DNA of 64,000 bases from contig CAJNCS010000004.1 in NCBI GenBank assembly GCA_905221325.1, positions 182,539 to 246,538 of the forward strand, written 5' to 3'. Positions 9,995 through 18,672 of this stretch are shown here, one piece after another. Within the stretch, counting starts at the first letter, position 1; every line of letters starts with the position of its first letter. A program made the position numbers and the translations under genes. The DNA is from a bacterium (GTDB taxonomy: Bacteria; Bacillota; Bacilli; Lactobacillales; Streptococcaceae). Under the pieces are notes generated by a model that did not search any database, was not told the origin of the DNA, and was given only the letters and a program-made list of their open reading frames with translations.

Positions 9995-10390
9995 ATGGAA
10001 ATTCCAATCACTATAAGGTAAGCTACCTTATCAGAAGAAGAGAGTATCCGCAAGACTGCGGGTACCTTTCTTGTAGCTGGGGATGAAAATCAGCTCCTAG
10101 GCTATGTTTTAGGAGAAGCTCAGTCTCTTTATCCCAAATGGATAGAAATAAAATCATTGACTATTCATCCGAATCATTGGGGACAAGGGCTGGGAACTCT
10201 TCTTGCAGCCTTGAAACAGGTGACAGTCGAACTAGATTATCAAGGTATTCTTTTGCAAAGTCCTGATGAGTTACCATCATATTTTGAAATGAATGGCTTT
10301 GTTGAAGAAGAAGTGCCAGAGAGCCATTATGGCAGTGGTTCTTGTTGGTATCTGACTTGGGCTAATCCTTTTTATCAGGAGGAAATATGA
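9995..10390 (+). pseudogene. GNAT acetyltransferase gene interrupted by an in-frame TAA
   Basis: Translation from ATG 9995 gives MEIPITIR, then TAA (10019-10021), then an uninterrupted frame to 10390 (ATLSEEESIRKTAG...). It contains a GNAT acetyl-CoA loop-like segment (LTIHPNHWGQGLGTLL) and ends ATGA-overlapped with the next GNAT gene. GNAT proteins often begin with IRQAT, so the stop most simply reflects one CAA-to-TAA change. The 131-codon remnant is also shorter than usual, so part of the N-terminal half may be deleted. Internal starts (for example TTG 10157) could at best give a truncated protein lacking the N-terminal strands. A sequencing error cannot be excluded. Confidence 0.75.
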
Positions 10391-10875
10391 AAATCAGACA
10401 AGCAAGATTTTCGGATTTAGATCGTATTTTAGAGATAGAGCTTGAGAATTTCTCCCTTGAGGAAGCCATTCCCCGTTCCGTCTTTGAGGCGCATTTACGT
10501 GAAATTCAGACCAGCTTTCTCGTCGCTGAAAAAGAGGGACGTATCCTTGGCTACATTGAAGGTCCGGTCGTCCCACATCGTCATCTACAAGATCAGTCCT
10601 TTACAGAAGAAATAAAAGACTATAGCCATCAACCTGGAGGTTATATTTCTGTGACCTGTCTCTCCATAGCTAAGGAAGCGCAAGCTTTGGGAGTGGGGAA
10701 AAAACTGTTAAGTGCTCTGAAGGAAGTCGCTTTAGAACATGAACGAGAAGGCATTAACCTGACTTGTCATGATTATCTTATCTCATATTATGAGAAACAT
10801 GGTTTTGTCAATGAAGGACTATCCCAATCTACCTATGCAGGTGAGACTTGGTATAACATGGTTTGGAAGCCTTGA
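10387..10875 (+). CDS. GNAT family N-acetyltransferase
   Basis: This complete 162-residue GNAT domain begins MKIRQARFSDLDRILEIE, the usual beta1-alpha1 start. The acetyl-CoA motif A region is ISVTCLSIAKEAQALGVGKKLL (about 78-99), and the C-terminal YYEKHGFVNEG is the typical motif B. The substrate is unknown. The ATG overlaps the stop of the broken GNAT gene (ATGA) and uses AGGAGGAA inside it, so it was probably translationally coupled to that gene and may be less efficiently translated now. It resembles its neighbour, suggesting a tandem duplication. Confidence 0.85.
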   Translation: MKIRQARFSDLDRILEIELENFSLEEAIPRSVFEAHLREIQTSFLVAEKEGRILGYIEGPVVPHRHLQDQSFTEEIKDYSHQPGGYISVTCLSIAKEAQALGVGKKLLSALKEVALEHEREGINLTCHDYLISYYEKHGFVNEGLSQSTYAGETWYNMVWKP

Positions 10876-10910
10876 AAACAAGAAATATAGTTGGAGAAAG
10901 GTATATTTTG

Positions 10911-10939
10911 TTGCTTTTCTGCGACTTTTAAGATATAAT
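10911..10939 (+). promoter_or_regulatory. Promoter of mltG
   Basis: TTGCTT (10911-10916), 17-bp spacer, perfect TATAAT (10934-10939). The -10 covers the ATG at 10938, so mltG translation cannot begin there on this transcript. Confidence 0.75.
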
Positions 10940-10970
10940 GTTATGGATTGCCAACAAGGAGGTAAAGCTT

Positions 10971-12644
10971 TTGAGCGAGAAATCAAGAGAAGAAGAAACA
11001 TTAAGCTTTAAAGAACAGATTTTACGCGATTTAGAGAGAGTCAGAGAGAGAGAAAGAAGAGGAAAAGAGGATGAAAGTCCAACTACCCCACCAACCCCAT
11101 CTTCTCAAGTAACTCCACCTGCCCCTTCTGAACAAGAATCAAATCTTGCCACAGAAGATTTAATGGCAGATTCTCTGTCAACTGTGGATGAAATCCTAAA
11201 AAATGCCCCAAGTGTGCCACCACGCCCAAGTTTTGAATCAAGCGAAGTGACAGCACCAGCACCAGAACCAGAAGAGTCAAAACTAGAAGAGCCTGCACCA
11301 GCCAAGATTGATGCTGTAGAGCCTAAAAAGGAAGAGAAAGAGTTTAATACTACTCCAACTAAAGTGGCTGTTTCCTATAAAACGGATGACAATAAAGAAG
11401 AATCAGTCCCTCCTGTTGTGGAGAATGTAGTACCTGCTCCAGTTGAGCAAGTTGATGATCTAGCGAATGCTCCACTACGCAGTCGTCGCGAAGGAACAAA
11501 GCCAGCTAAGAAAAAGAAGAAATCAAAAGCGAAAGGCTGCTTGCTAACTTTCTTAGTTTTCCTAGTGCTCGTAGGTATTGGTGGCTTCTTTGGTTATGGT
11601 TACGTTCAAGATTCCTTGAAACCAGTTGATGCGAGCTCTAAGGATTATGTAAAGGTTCAAATCCCAGAAGGTTCAAATATTCAAGAAATTGGGAGCACTT
11701 TGGAAAAATCTGGTCTTGTTAAACATGGACTTATCTTTAGTTTGTATGCTAAATATAAGAGTGCAGACTTAAAATCAGGTTATTACAACTTGAAGAAGAG
11801 CATGAGTACAGATGAGTTGATCCAAGAATTGCAAAAAGGTGGAACTCCTGAACCACAAGAACCAGCTCTTGCAAGCTTGACAATTCCAGAAGGCTATACA
11901 TTAGAGCAAATCGCTCAAACAGTAGGACAACTTCAAGGTGAATTTAAAGAACCTCTTACTGCGGATGCTTTCTTGGCAAAAGCTCAAGATGAGACCTTTA
12001 TCTCACAATTAGTCGCCAAGTATCCAAACCTTCTTGGAAGTCTCCCAACAAAAGACGGTGGCGTTCGTTATCGCCTAGAAGGTTACCTTTTCCCAGCAAC
12101 TTATACCATCAAAGAAAGCACTACAGTTGAAAGTTTGATTGATGAGATGTTAGCTGCTATGGATAAGGCCTTGTCACCATATTACGCTACGATCAAAGAA
12201 AAGGATCTGACAGTCAATGAATTGCTCAGTATCGCTTCTCTTGTTGAAAAAGAAGGTGCTAAGACAGAAGACCGCAAGAAGATTGCTGGTGTCTTCTATA
12301 ACCGCCTAAATCTCGGTATGCCACTTCAGAGCAACATCGCTATCCTGTATGCTCAAGGCAAGCTTGGTCAAAAGATTAGTCTAGCAGATGACGCTGGAAT
12401 TGATACAACGATTGATTCACCATACAATGTTTACACACACCTTGGCCTCATGCCTGGACCAGTAGACAGTCCAAGTCTGGATGCCATCGAAGCAAGTGTA
12501 AATCAGACAAAGAGTGACTACTTATACTTTGTAGCCAATGTCGAAGATGGTAAAGTGTACTTTGCAACGACCAAAGAAGAACATGATCAAAACGTTGCAG
12601 AACACATCAATAGCAAACTAACCCAATCAAGTAGTTCAAACTAA
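10971..12644 (+). CDS. mltG: Endolytic murein transglycosylase MltG
   Basis: This 557-residue YceG-family protein cleaves nascent glycan strands during peripheral cell wall synthesis. It has a cytoplasmic acidic/proline-rich region (1-175), a lysine-rich stop, one membrane helix (LLTFLVFLVLVGIGGFFGYGYV, about 188-210), a LysM-like segment, and the extracellular catalytic domain with RLEGYLFPATY and the ASLVEKEG motif (about 423-430), which holds the family's catalytic glutamate. I chose the TTG start at 10971 because AAGGAGG lies eight bases before it and the upstream ATG overlaps the -10 box. Streptococcal MltG works with the elongasome. A strong terminator follows. Confidence 0.9.
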   Translation: MSEKSREEETLSFKEQILRDLERVRERERRGKEDESPTTPPTPSSQVTPPAPSEQESNLATEDLMADSLSTVDEILKNAPSVPPRPSFESSEVTAPAPEPEESKLEEPAPAKIDAVEPKKEEKEFNTTPTKVAVSYKTDDNKEESVPPVVENVVPAPVEQVDDLANAPLRSRREGTKPAKKKKKSKAKGCLLTFLVFLVLVGIGGFFGYGYVQDSLKPVDASSKDYVKVQIPEGSNIQEIGSTLEKSGLVKHGLIFSLYAKYKSADLKSGYYNLKKSMSTDELIQELQKGGTPEPQEPALASLTIPEGYTLEQIAQTVGQLQGEFKEPLTADAFLAKAQDETFISQLVAKYPNLLGSLPTKDGGVRYRLEGYLFPATYTIKESTTVESLIDEMLAAMDKALSPYYATIKEKDLTVNELLSIASLVEKEGAKTEDRKKIAGVFYNRLNLGMPLQSNIAILYAQGKLGQKISLADDAGIDTTIDSPYNVYTHLGLMPGPVDSPSLDAIEASVNQTKSDYLYFVANVEDGKVYFATTKEEHDQNVAEHINSKLTQSSSSN

Positions 12645-12675
12645 AATTATGTGGTTTTCCACATAATTTTGTTTT
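12643..12675 (+). terminator. Terminator of mltG
   Basis: A perfect 12-bp stem (AAAATTATGTGG / CCACATAATTTT) with a TTTT loop, then GTTTT. It begins inside the mltG stop codon. Confidence 0.85.
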
Positions 12676-12707
12676 AAAAACAAATTAAGAAAAGAAAGTT
12701 GAGAAAA

Positions 12708-13190
12708 ATGGCAGAAAAAACTTACCCAATGACCCTTGAAGAAAAGGAAAAGCTAGAAAAAGAATTAGAGGAGTTGAAACTCGTTCGTCGTCCCGAAGTC
12801 GTAGAACGTATCAAAATTGCTCGTTCATACGGAGACCTTTCAGAGAACAGCGAGTACGAAGCAGCGAAAGATGAACAAGCTTTTGTTGAAGGACAAATTT
12901 CAAGTTTAGAAACAAAAATTCGCTATGCTGAAATCGTTAATAGCGATGCAGTTGCCCAAGATGAGGTAGCTATCGGTAAGACTGTAACGATCCAAGAAAT
13001 CGGGGAAGATGACGAAGAAGTCTATATCATCGTCGGTTCCGCAGGTGCAGATGCTTTTGCTGGTAAAGTATCAAATGAGAGCCCGATTGGACAAGCTTTG
13101 ATCGGCAAGAAGACTGGTGATACAGCGACCATCGAGACACCAGTTGGTAGCTATGATGTCAAAATCTTAAAGGTTGAAAAAACAGCCTAA
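12708..13190 (+). CDS. greA: Transcript cleavage factor GreA
   Basis: This 160-residue GreA/GreB protein has the usual layout. The N-terminal coiled coil has the acidic tip segment [17 protein letters not shown] (about 43-59), which enters the RNA polymerase secondary channel. The C-terminal FKBP-like domain (about 80-160) has the [14 protein letters not shown] signature. It stimulates RNAP to cleave backtracked transcripts. The frame is open from 12699, but ATG 12708 ([13 protein letters not shown]) matches the family start and has GAAAG upstream. It is flanked by terminators on both sides. Confidence 0.95.
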   Translation: MAEKTYPMTLEEKEKLEKELEELKLVRRPEVVERIKIARSYGDLSENSEYEAAKDEQAFVEGQISSLETKIRYAEIVNSDAVAQDEVAIGKTVTIQEIGEDDEEVYIIVGSAGADAFAGKVSNESPIGQALIGKKTGDTATIETPVGSYDVKILKVEKTA

Positions 13191-13198
13191 ATAGAATG

Positions 13199-13246
13199 GA
13201 AAAGGAGTAGTAGAGGCTTTGACTTGCTCAACTCCTTTTTGGTTTT
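13199..13246 (+). terminator. Terminator of greA
   Basis: AAAAGGAGT (13200-13208) pairs with ACTCCTTTT (13231-13239) across a 22-base loop; T-runs follow. Confidence 0.7.
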
Positions 13247-13267
13247 TTGAATAAAATAGGAGACTAT

Positions 13268-14632
13268 ATGAGTGAAAATAAGAAAAAAAATAAGATGGAG
13301 CGTGGATTAACCAATCGCCATGTTCAGGTGATGGCTATTGCGGGAACAATCGGAACAGGTCTTTTCCTAGGTGCCGGTCGCTCTATCAGCCTGACAGGCC
13401 CTTCTATCATCCTGATTTATATGATTACAGGAGCCTTTATGTTTTTGATGATGAGGGCTGTTGGAGAGATGCTGTATCAGGATCCAGAACAACATACCTT
13501 TATCAATTTTATCACCCGTCATTTGGGTAAAGGTTGGGGCTATTTCTCAGTTTGGTCTTATTGGTTGTCTGTCGTCTTTATCGGTATGGCAGAAATCACT
13601 GCGATCTCGCATTATGTTCAGTTTTGGTTTCCTTCTTGGCCTAGTTGGTTGATTCAGATTGTCTTTTTAACGATTTTGGCCTTGGTCAATCTGATTGCGG
13701 TTAAGCTCTTTGGAGAAGTCGAGTTTTGGTTTGCTATGGTTAAGATTGTGGCTATTTTAGCTATGATTGCGACAGGGATCTTTATGGTCTTAACTGGATT
13801 TGAGACACCGCATGGTGCTGCAAGTTTGGCAAATATCAGCAATCAGTTCTCTCTTTTTCCAAACGGTGTTATGAACTTTGTCATGGCCTTTCAAATGGTA
13901 TTTTTTGCCTATCTGATGATTGAATTTATCGGAGTGACAACCTCTGAAACGAAGAATCCTCGTCAGGTTTTGCCAAAAGCAGTTAAAGAAATTCCTCTCC
14001 GAATTGTCTTCTTCTATGGTGGAGCCCTATTAGCCATTATGTCTATCATTCCCTGGAAAGAACTTGCTTCTTCAGATTCACCATTTGTAACGGTTTTTGA
14101 GCTAGCAGGTATCAAGTGGGCGGCAGCTCTGATTAACTTCGTTGTTTTGACGTCGGCAGCATCTGCTCTTAATTCAACCCTCTATTCAACAGGGCGACAC
14201 CTCTACCAGATTGCCCATGACTCGCCCAATCGCTTTTTAAAAGCGATCAAGGCAGATACTCTTTCTCGTCACAATGTTCCGCAAAATGCCATTATTGCCT
14301 CAGCAATCTTGATTGCTCTAGCTGCCTTTATCAATGTTTTGCCAGGTGTTTCCGATGCCTTTGCTTTGATTACGGCGTCCTCATCAGGTGTTTACATCGC
14401 GATTTATATCTTGATCATGGTGGCTCATCTCAAATACCGCAAGTCACAAGACTTCATGGCGGATGGCTACCTCATGCCTCAGTATCGTTTCTTAAATCCT
14501 TTAACCATGCTCTTCTTTATCTTTGTCTTTGTAACCCTCTTTTTACAAGAGTCTACCTTCATGGGGGCAGTTGGTTCTGCTATCTGGATTATCGGTTTCG
14601 GAATTTATAGCCAGTGGAAATTTAGGAAATAA
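13268..14632 (+). CDS. APC-family amino acid permease (CycA/AAT-like)
   Basis: This 454-residue protein has about 12 membrane helices. The N-terminus RGLTNRHVQVMAIAGTIGTG and the GAGRSISLTGPSI helix-1/2 motif define the amino acid transporter (AAT) subfamily of APC proton symporters. The stretch VKLFGEVEFWFAMVKIVAI is very close to E. coli CycA, which carries D-Ala, D-Ser and Gly, so small neutral amino acids are plausible substrates but unproven. The frame is open from 13247, but ATG 13268 follows AGGAG and is the better start. Monocistronic, with terminators on both sides. Confidence 0.8.
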   Translation: MSENKKKNKMERGLTNRHVQVMAIAGTIGTGLFLGAGRSISLTGPSIILIYMITGAFMFLMMRAVGEMLYQDPEQHTFINFITRHLGKGWGYFSVWSYWLSVVFIGMAEITAISHYVQFWFPSWPSWLIQIVFLTILALVNLIAVKLFGEVEFWFAMVKIVAILAMIATGIFMVLTGFETPHGAASLANISNQFSLFPNGVMNFVMAFQMVFFAYLMIEFIGVTTSETKNPRQVLPKAVKEIPLRIVFFYGGALLAIMSIIPWKELASSDSPFVTVFELAGIKWAAALINFVVLTSAASALNSTLYSTGRHLYQIAHDSPNRFLKAIKADTLSRHNVPQNAIIASAILIALAAFINVLPGVSDAFALITASSSGVYIAIYILIMVAHLKYRKSQDFMADGYLMPQYRFLNPLTMLFFIFVFVTLFLQESTFMGAVGSAIWIIGFGIYSQWKFRK

Positions 14633-14637
14633 ATCAT

Positions 14638-14670
14638 GAACTCATCAACTTTGCTTGGTGAGTTCTTTTT
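14638..14670 (+). terminator. Terminator of the permease gene
   Basis: GAACTCATCAA / TTGGTGAGTTC stem with a CTTTGC loop, followed by TTTTT. Confidence 0.85.
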
Positions 14671-14673
14671 AGT

Positions 14674-14702
14674 TTGACAGTCTATTGAAATAAGATTATA
14701 AT
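14674..14702 (+). promoter_or_regulatory. Consensus promoter of the 14732 GNAT gene
   Basis: Perfect TTGACA (14674-14679), 17-bp spacer, perfect TATAAT (14697-14702). An AGGAGG site follows at 14721. Confidence 0.85.
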
Positions 14703-14731
14703 CAAGCTGTAATCGTTTTTAGGAGGTTTGG

Positions 14732-15142
14732 ATGCACTTTAGATTGGAAAATAAAGCGTCCCAGAAAGCGCAAGAAATAGGAAATCTGATTCGTGCTTAT
14801 AATCGTTCCAAAAGAGAAGAGGCTGAAAGCGAGCCACTGAATCTTTATGTCGAAGATGAAAAGGGCAATCTCTTGGCGGGCTTGGTAGCAGAGACTTTTG
14901 GAAATTGGTTGGAAATCGAGTATTTGTTTGTGAAAGAGGAATCGCGAGGACAGGGAATCGGTTCAAAACTATTGCAGGAAGTTGAAAGTGAAGCTAAGAA
15001 ACGAAACTGTCAGTTTGCTTTCGTGAATACTTACCAGTTTCAAGCGCCAGATTTTTATAAAAGGCATGGCTACAAGGAAGTTTTTGCTTTGAAAGACTAT
15101 CCCTACACAGGGCAAAGATTTTATTACCAAAAGGATTTGTAA
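14732..15142 (+). CDS. GNAT family N-acetyltransferase
   Basis: This small 136-residue GNAT domain has the central strand IEYLFVKEESRGQGIGSKLL (about 70-89), carrying the acetyl-CoA pyrophosphate loop RGQGIG, and the C-terminal FYKRHGYKEV motif B. The substrate is not predictable. It has a fully consensus promoter and AGGAGG, so expression should be strong. A HAD hydrolase gene starts 59 bases downstream without a terminator, suggesting a two-gene transcript. Confidence 0.85.
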   Translation: MHFRLENKASQKAQEIGNLIRAYNRSKREEAESEPLNLYVEDEKGNLLAGLVAETFGNWLEIEYLFVKEESRGQGIGSKLLQEVESEAKKRNCQFAFVNTYQFQAPDFYKRHGYKEVFALKDYPYTGQRFYYQKDL

Positions 15143-15201
15143 GGTAAACATGAAGGCATAAAGCAGAGAGGAAATCTTCACATAATTATGGAGGTGGGCT
15201 A

Positions 15202-15798
15202 ATGGACATAATACTAGATATGGGCAACGTCTTGTTAGAATGGAACAAGGATAAGATTTTGCAAGGCGTTTCGGATACGAAGAAAGATTATCTGATGTTA
15301 GATAAGACCATTTTTCAGTCGGGGCTTTGGGAAAAATTAGATCTTGGGACTATGTCTAGAGAAGAATTGGTGCTTAAAGTTGAGTCAATGATTGGAAGTA
15401 CCTATCAAAAGAAGGTCGAAGAAGTTATCTGGAACTGGCCTAGCTACATTGATATTTATACGGAAGTATTCCCTGTTTTGTCAGAACTAAAGAAAAAGGG
15501 GCATCGCATCTTTGTCTTGTCCAATACCTCAAAGGTATTTTATGACTTGCTGGATGAGCAATTATCTCCCTTAAAGGAGCTTTTAGATGGTTTTGTCCTA
15601 TCCTGTGATATAAAAGCTATAAAGCCTGATTTGGCAATGTTTAAGAAGATTCTCGACAAATACCAGTTAGATCCTACAAATTGTGTCTTTCTAGACGATA
15701 TTGAGGACAATACAAGTGCAGCTGAAAAATTGGGCATCAAGGCATATCAGGTCAAGAAAAGAAGTGATGTCGTTGATATTTTGAAATCCTATATTTAA
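15202..15798 (+). CDS. HAD-superfamily hydrolase (YihX-like phosphatase)
   Basis: A 198-residue HAD subfamily IA protein. Motif I is LDMGNVLLEW (residues 5-14; catalytic Asp6, with Gly-Asn in place of the second Asp's neighbours, as in YihX-type proteins). Motif II is LSNTSK, motif III lysine is in KAIKPDLAMF, and motif IV is FLDDIEDN. Such enzymes are usually small-molecule phosphatases; the substrate is unknown. GGAGG lies eight bases before the ATG. It probably shares the transcript of the upstream GNAT gene. Confidence 0.85.
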   Translation: MDIILDMGNVLLEWNKDKILQGVSDTKKDYLMLDKTIFQSGLWEKLDLGTMSREELVLKVESMIGSTYQKKVEEVIWNWPSYIDIYTEVFPVLSELKKKGHRIFVLSNTSKVFYDLLDEQLSPLKELLDGFVLSCDIKAIKPDLAMFKKILDKYQLDPTNCVFLDDIEDNTSAAEKLGIKAYQVKKRSDVVDILKSYI

Positions 15799-15805
15799 AG
15801 GTGAC

Positions 15806-15837
15806 ACTCTCTATTTTTTGTGGTAGAGAGTTTTTTG
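15806..15837 (+). terminator. Terminator of the HAD gene
   Basis: ACTCTCTA / TAGAGAGT stem with a TTTTTTGTGG loop and a T6 tail. Confidence 0.85.
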
Positions 15838-15869
15838 TTAATAAAATCTTACAAAATGACATTTATATA

Positions 15870-15897
15870 TTGCATTAGGTTAGATATATGGTATAAT
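15870..15897 (+). promoter_or_regulatory. Promoter of the XRE/membrane-protein operon
   Basis: TTGCAT (15870-15875), 16-bp spacer, extended -10 TGgTATAAT (15889-15897). Confidence 0.8.
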
Positions 15898-15944
15898 GTT
15901 TTTAAAAGAAGCGCAATTTTTTAAAAATGTGAAGGAGGACGCTA

Positions 15945-16154
15945 GTGGCTAAAAACTTAAAATTAAAATTAGCTCGTGTGGAGCGTGATTTAACACAAGG
16001 GGATTTGGCAGAAGCTGTGGGTGTTACTAGGCAGACTATAGGCTTGATTGAAGCTGGGAAATACAATCCTAGTCTTTCACTTTGCCAGTCCATTTGCAGA
16101 TGCTTAGGCAAAACTTTAGATCAATTATTTTGGGAGGAAGAAGATGAAGAATAG
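15945..16154 (+). CDS. Small XRE-family transcriptional regulator
   Basis: The 69-residue protein is essentially one Cro/C1-type helix-turn-helix (residues about 4-60), with the recognition segment VGVTRQTIGLIEAGKYNPSLS. It starts with GTG preceded by GGAGGA (spacing seven). The tail (FWEEEDEE) is acidic and its last codons overlap the next gene by 11 bp. Small HTH proteins of this type, followed by integral membrane proteins, are common in Firmicutes and usually autoregulate. The target here is unknown; the operon's own promoter is the first candidate. Confidence 0.85.
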   Translation: MAKNLKLKLARVERDLTQGDLAEAVGVTRQTIGLIEAGKYNPSLSLCQSICRCLGKTLDQLFWEEEDEE

Positions 16155-16617
16155 AAAAAAACTTGTGATCAAAGATGAACGTACGGAAAAATTGGATGGA
16201 AAGATTTCAGGAGAAATTCTTTTGGGAATGTGCCTATTTTTGGCACTGGAAATTTTTGCCAAAGTTTATATTTTTAATTTAACACTTCTGTCCTATTTAC
16301 CAGAATTGCTTTTATTGATTGGAGTCGGTTTGTATGCCATTATTCGCCGCATGTATGTTGGAATTGACATTCGGGATATTGTTGAGAATACTGGAAAAGA
16401 AAGAGTTTTATCTGCTTTGGGATTTTCTATAGTGGTTTTATTGATTGATATCGTAGGCAATCGCGAGGAACTGGTCAGTCTATTGACTTGGAAGTACTCC
16501 CTAAAAGTGGTTCTAGCAGTTATCATCTATCTCGTTGGGAGTTATTCTATGGATCGAGTTATCCTATACTTGAATCGCAGAAATCAGCAAGTTTGGGAGG
16601 AAGAAGATGAAAAATAG
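16144..16617 (+). CDS. Membrane protein of the XRE operon (DUF6773-like)
   Basis: This 157-residue protein has a basic cytoplasmic start (KNRKKLVIKDERTEKLDGKISGE) and about four hydrophobic helices (near 24-42, 48-66, 95-110, 118-135). The DERTEKLDGKISGEILL segment resembles small DUF6773 membrane proteins often paired with XRE regulators; the assignment is from memory. Function unknown. Its ATG lies in the last codons of the regulator gene, behind GGAGGAAGA, so the two are translationally coupled. Its own 3' end repeats the same overlap arrangement with the next gene. Confidence 0.65.
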   Translation: MKNRKKLVIKDERTEKLDGKISGEILLGMCLFLALEIFAKVYIFNLTLLSYLPELLLLIGVGLYAIIRRMYVGIDIRDIVENTGKERVLSALGFSIVVLLIDIVGNREELVSLLTWKYSLKVVLAVIIYLVGSYSMDRVILYLNRRNQQVWEEEDEK

Positions 16618-17095
16618 ATTTTTTTATTATCAATTACTAGACGAAAGAGAAGAACAACTGATTAACAAAGCTGGAACAGAGTCTTTTTATATGTTTATCG
16701 GGCTCATTCTGCTAAGCTATCTGGTGGCTGTATTAACACCTGCTCTTTTTAATCCTAATATTCTTCTGGTTACCCTTCTTTTAGGAATTTTCTTCTTTTT
16801 CAATCGTGCACGACAACTTGGAGTGACCTACTATAGTCGTTTTCATTTTACGATTGGAGGGTGTTTGCTGGTAACTCTCGCTATTACGACTCTCTTGATG
16901 TTGGAGAATTATCAATTCAATATCGAAATTTATCAGCACAATCCTCTGAACGTTAAATATTTGTCTGCTTGGGCCATTACTTATCTGATCTACTTTCCTT
17001 GGGTTTTTATCGGCAATCTTGGGCTTAAAAGTTATGGCGAATGGGTTCAAAAAAAGTTTGAGCAAGATATGGATGAACTTGAGAATGGAGAATAG
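16607..17095 (+). CDS. Second membrane protein of the XRE operon
   Basis: This 162-residue protein has about four membrane helices (near 28-45, 50-65, 82-100, 118-140) and a soluble acidic C-terminus (KKFEQDMDELENGE). The N-terminal DEREEQLINKAGTES is typical of small streptococcal membrane proteins paired with XRE regulators (DUF3278-like, low certainty). It starts inside the preceding gene, 11 bp before its stop. No terminator is obvious before pncB, but a new promoter lies 33 bp downstream. Confidence 0.6.
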   Translation: MKNRFFYYQLLDEREEQLINKAGTESFYMFIGLILLSYLVAVLTPALFNPNILLVTLLLGIFFFFNRARQLGVTYYSRFHFTIGGCLLVTLAITTLLMLENYQFNIEIYQHNPLNVKYLSAWAITYLIYFPWVFIGNLGLKSYGEWVQKKFEQDMDELENGE

Positions 17096-17127
17096 CTTGT
17101 TAGCTTTTTATCAATCTCGGTAAAATG

Positions 17128-17136
17128 TGTTATAAT
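17128..17136 (+). promoter_or_regulatory. Extended -10 promoter of pncB-nadE
   Basis: TGtTATAAT. The predicted leader (about 17143-17211) is roughly 70 nt and holds no clear structure I can name. Confidence 0.6.
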
Positions 17137-17211
17137 AGTACTAATTTATCGGACGGTGTGAAAGTGGTAGAATACGTTCATACCTTTGTAAAAAAGGAAG
17201 AAGGAAAACAG

Positions 17212-18672
17212 ATGTATCCAGATGATAGTTTGACATTGCACACGGACTTGTACCAAATCAATATGATGCAAGTTTACTTTGACCAAGGAATTCACAATAA
17301 AAAGGCGGTCTTTGAAGTTTATTTCCGCCAGCAACCGTTTAATAACGGTTATGCGGTTTTTGCTGGTTTGGAAAGAATTGTACATTATCTTGAAGACTTA
17401 CGCTTTTCAGATAGCGATATTGCCTACTTGGAGACGCTTGGGTATCATGGAGAATTCTTGGATTATCTACGAAATCTCAAGTTAGAACTAACGGTTCGTT
17501 CTGCTCAGGAAGGGGACTTGGTTTTTGCTAATGAGCCGATTGTGCAGGTTGAAGGACCTCTAGCCCAATGTCAATTGGTTGAAACGGCTCTCTTAAACAT
17601 CGTTAACTTTCAAACCTTGATAGCGACCAAGGCAGCACGTATTCGTTCGGTCATTGAAGATGAACCCTTGATGGAGTTCGGGACACGTCGTGCGCAAGAA
17701 ATGGATGCAGCTATTTGGGGAACACGCGCAGCCGTGATTGGTGGAGCCAACGGAACTAGCAACGTGCGAGCAGGGAAGCTCTTTGGTATTCCAGTATTGG
17801 GGACTCATGCCCATGCCTTGGTACAGGTTTATGGAAACGACTATGAAGCCTTCAAGGCTTATGCATCAACCCATCGTGACTGTGTCTTTCTTGTGGATAC
17901 CTATGACACCCTTCATATCGGTGTGCCAGCTGCTATTCAGGTAGCTCGTGAACTGGGAGACAAGATTAATTTTAAAGGCGTTCGTATCGACTCAGGGGAT
18001 ATAGCCTATATTTCCAAGAAAGTTCGCCAACAGTTAGATGAGGCTGGATATCCAGATGCCAAAATTTACGCTTCCAATGACCTCGATGAAAATACTATCC
18101 TTAACCTCAAAATGCAACACGCTAAGATTGACGTTTGGGGGGTGGGAACCAAGCTGATTACAGCCTATGATCAGCCAGCCCTTGGAGCGGTTTATAAGAT
18201 TGTGGCTATTGAAGATGAAACTGGTAAGATGCGCAATACCATCAAACTGTCTAATAATGCGGAAAAAGTGTCTACGCCAGGCAAGAAGCAGGTATGGCGC
18301 ATTACCAGCCGTGAAAAAGGCAAGTCAGAAGGCGACTACATTACTTATGACGGTGTGGATGTGAGCGACATGACAGAAATCAAGATGTTCCATCCAACTT
18401 ATACCTACATCAAAAAGACCGTTCGTAATTTTGATGCAGTTCCTCTCTTGATGGATATTTTCAAAGAAGGAACATTAGTTTACAAATTGCCTAGTTTGAC
18501 TGAGATTCAGGATTATGCTCGTAAGGAATTTGACAAGCTTTGGGATGAGTATAAACGGGTACTCAATCCGCAACACTATCCAGTGGACTTGGCGCGTGAT
18601 ATTTGGCAGGACAAAATGGACTTGATTGATAAGATGCGCAAAGAAGCACTTGGTGAAGGAGAAGAAGAATGA
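17212..18672 (+). CDS. pncB: Nicotinate phosphoribosyltransferase
   Basis: A 486-residue NAPRTase that makes nicotinate mononucleotide from nicotinic acid and PRPP, the first step of Preiss-Handler NAD salvage. The N-terminus [15 protein letters not shown] and the [12 protein letters not shown] segment (about 157-168) are family signatures, as is [12 protein letters not shown]. The frame is open from 17125, but ATG 17212 has AAGGAAGAAGG just upstream and gives the standard length. It overlaps nadE by four bases (ATGA), so the two consecutive salvage enzymes are coupled. Confidence 0.93.
   Translation: MYPDDSLTLHTDLYQINMMQVYFDQGIHNKKAVFEVYFRQQPFNNGYAVFAGLERIVHYLEDLRFSDSDIAYLETLGYHGEFLDYLRNLKLELTVRSAQEGDLVFANEPIVQVEGPLAQCQLVETALLNIVNFQTLIATKAARIRSVIEDEPLMEFGTRRAQEMDAAIWGTRAAVIGGANGTSNVRAGKLFGIPVLGTHAHALVQVYGNDYEAFKAYASTHRDCVFLVDTYDTLHIGVPAAIQVARELGDKINFKGVRIDSGDIAYISKKVRQQLDEAGYPDAKIYASNDLDENTILNLKMQHAKIDVWGVGTKLITAYDQPALGAVYKIVAIEDETGKMRNTIKLSNNAEKVSTPGKKQVWRITSREKGKSEGDYITYDGVDVSDMTEIKMFHPTYTYIKKTVRNFDAVPLLMDIFKEGTLVYKLPSLTEIQDYARKEFDKLWDEYKRVLNPQHYPVDLARDIWQDKMDLIDKMRKEALGEGEEE

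Noticed and set aside
10938..10970. Upstream ATG start for mltG
   Set aside because: It lies in the -10 box; TTG 10971 has AAGGAGG at ideal spacing.
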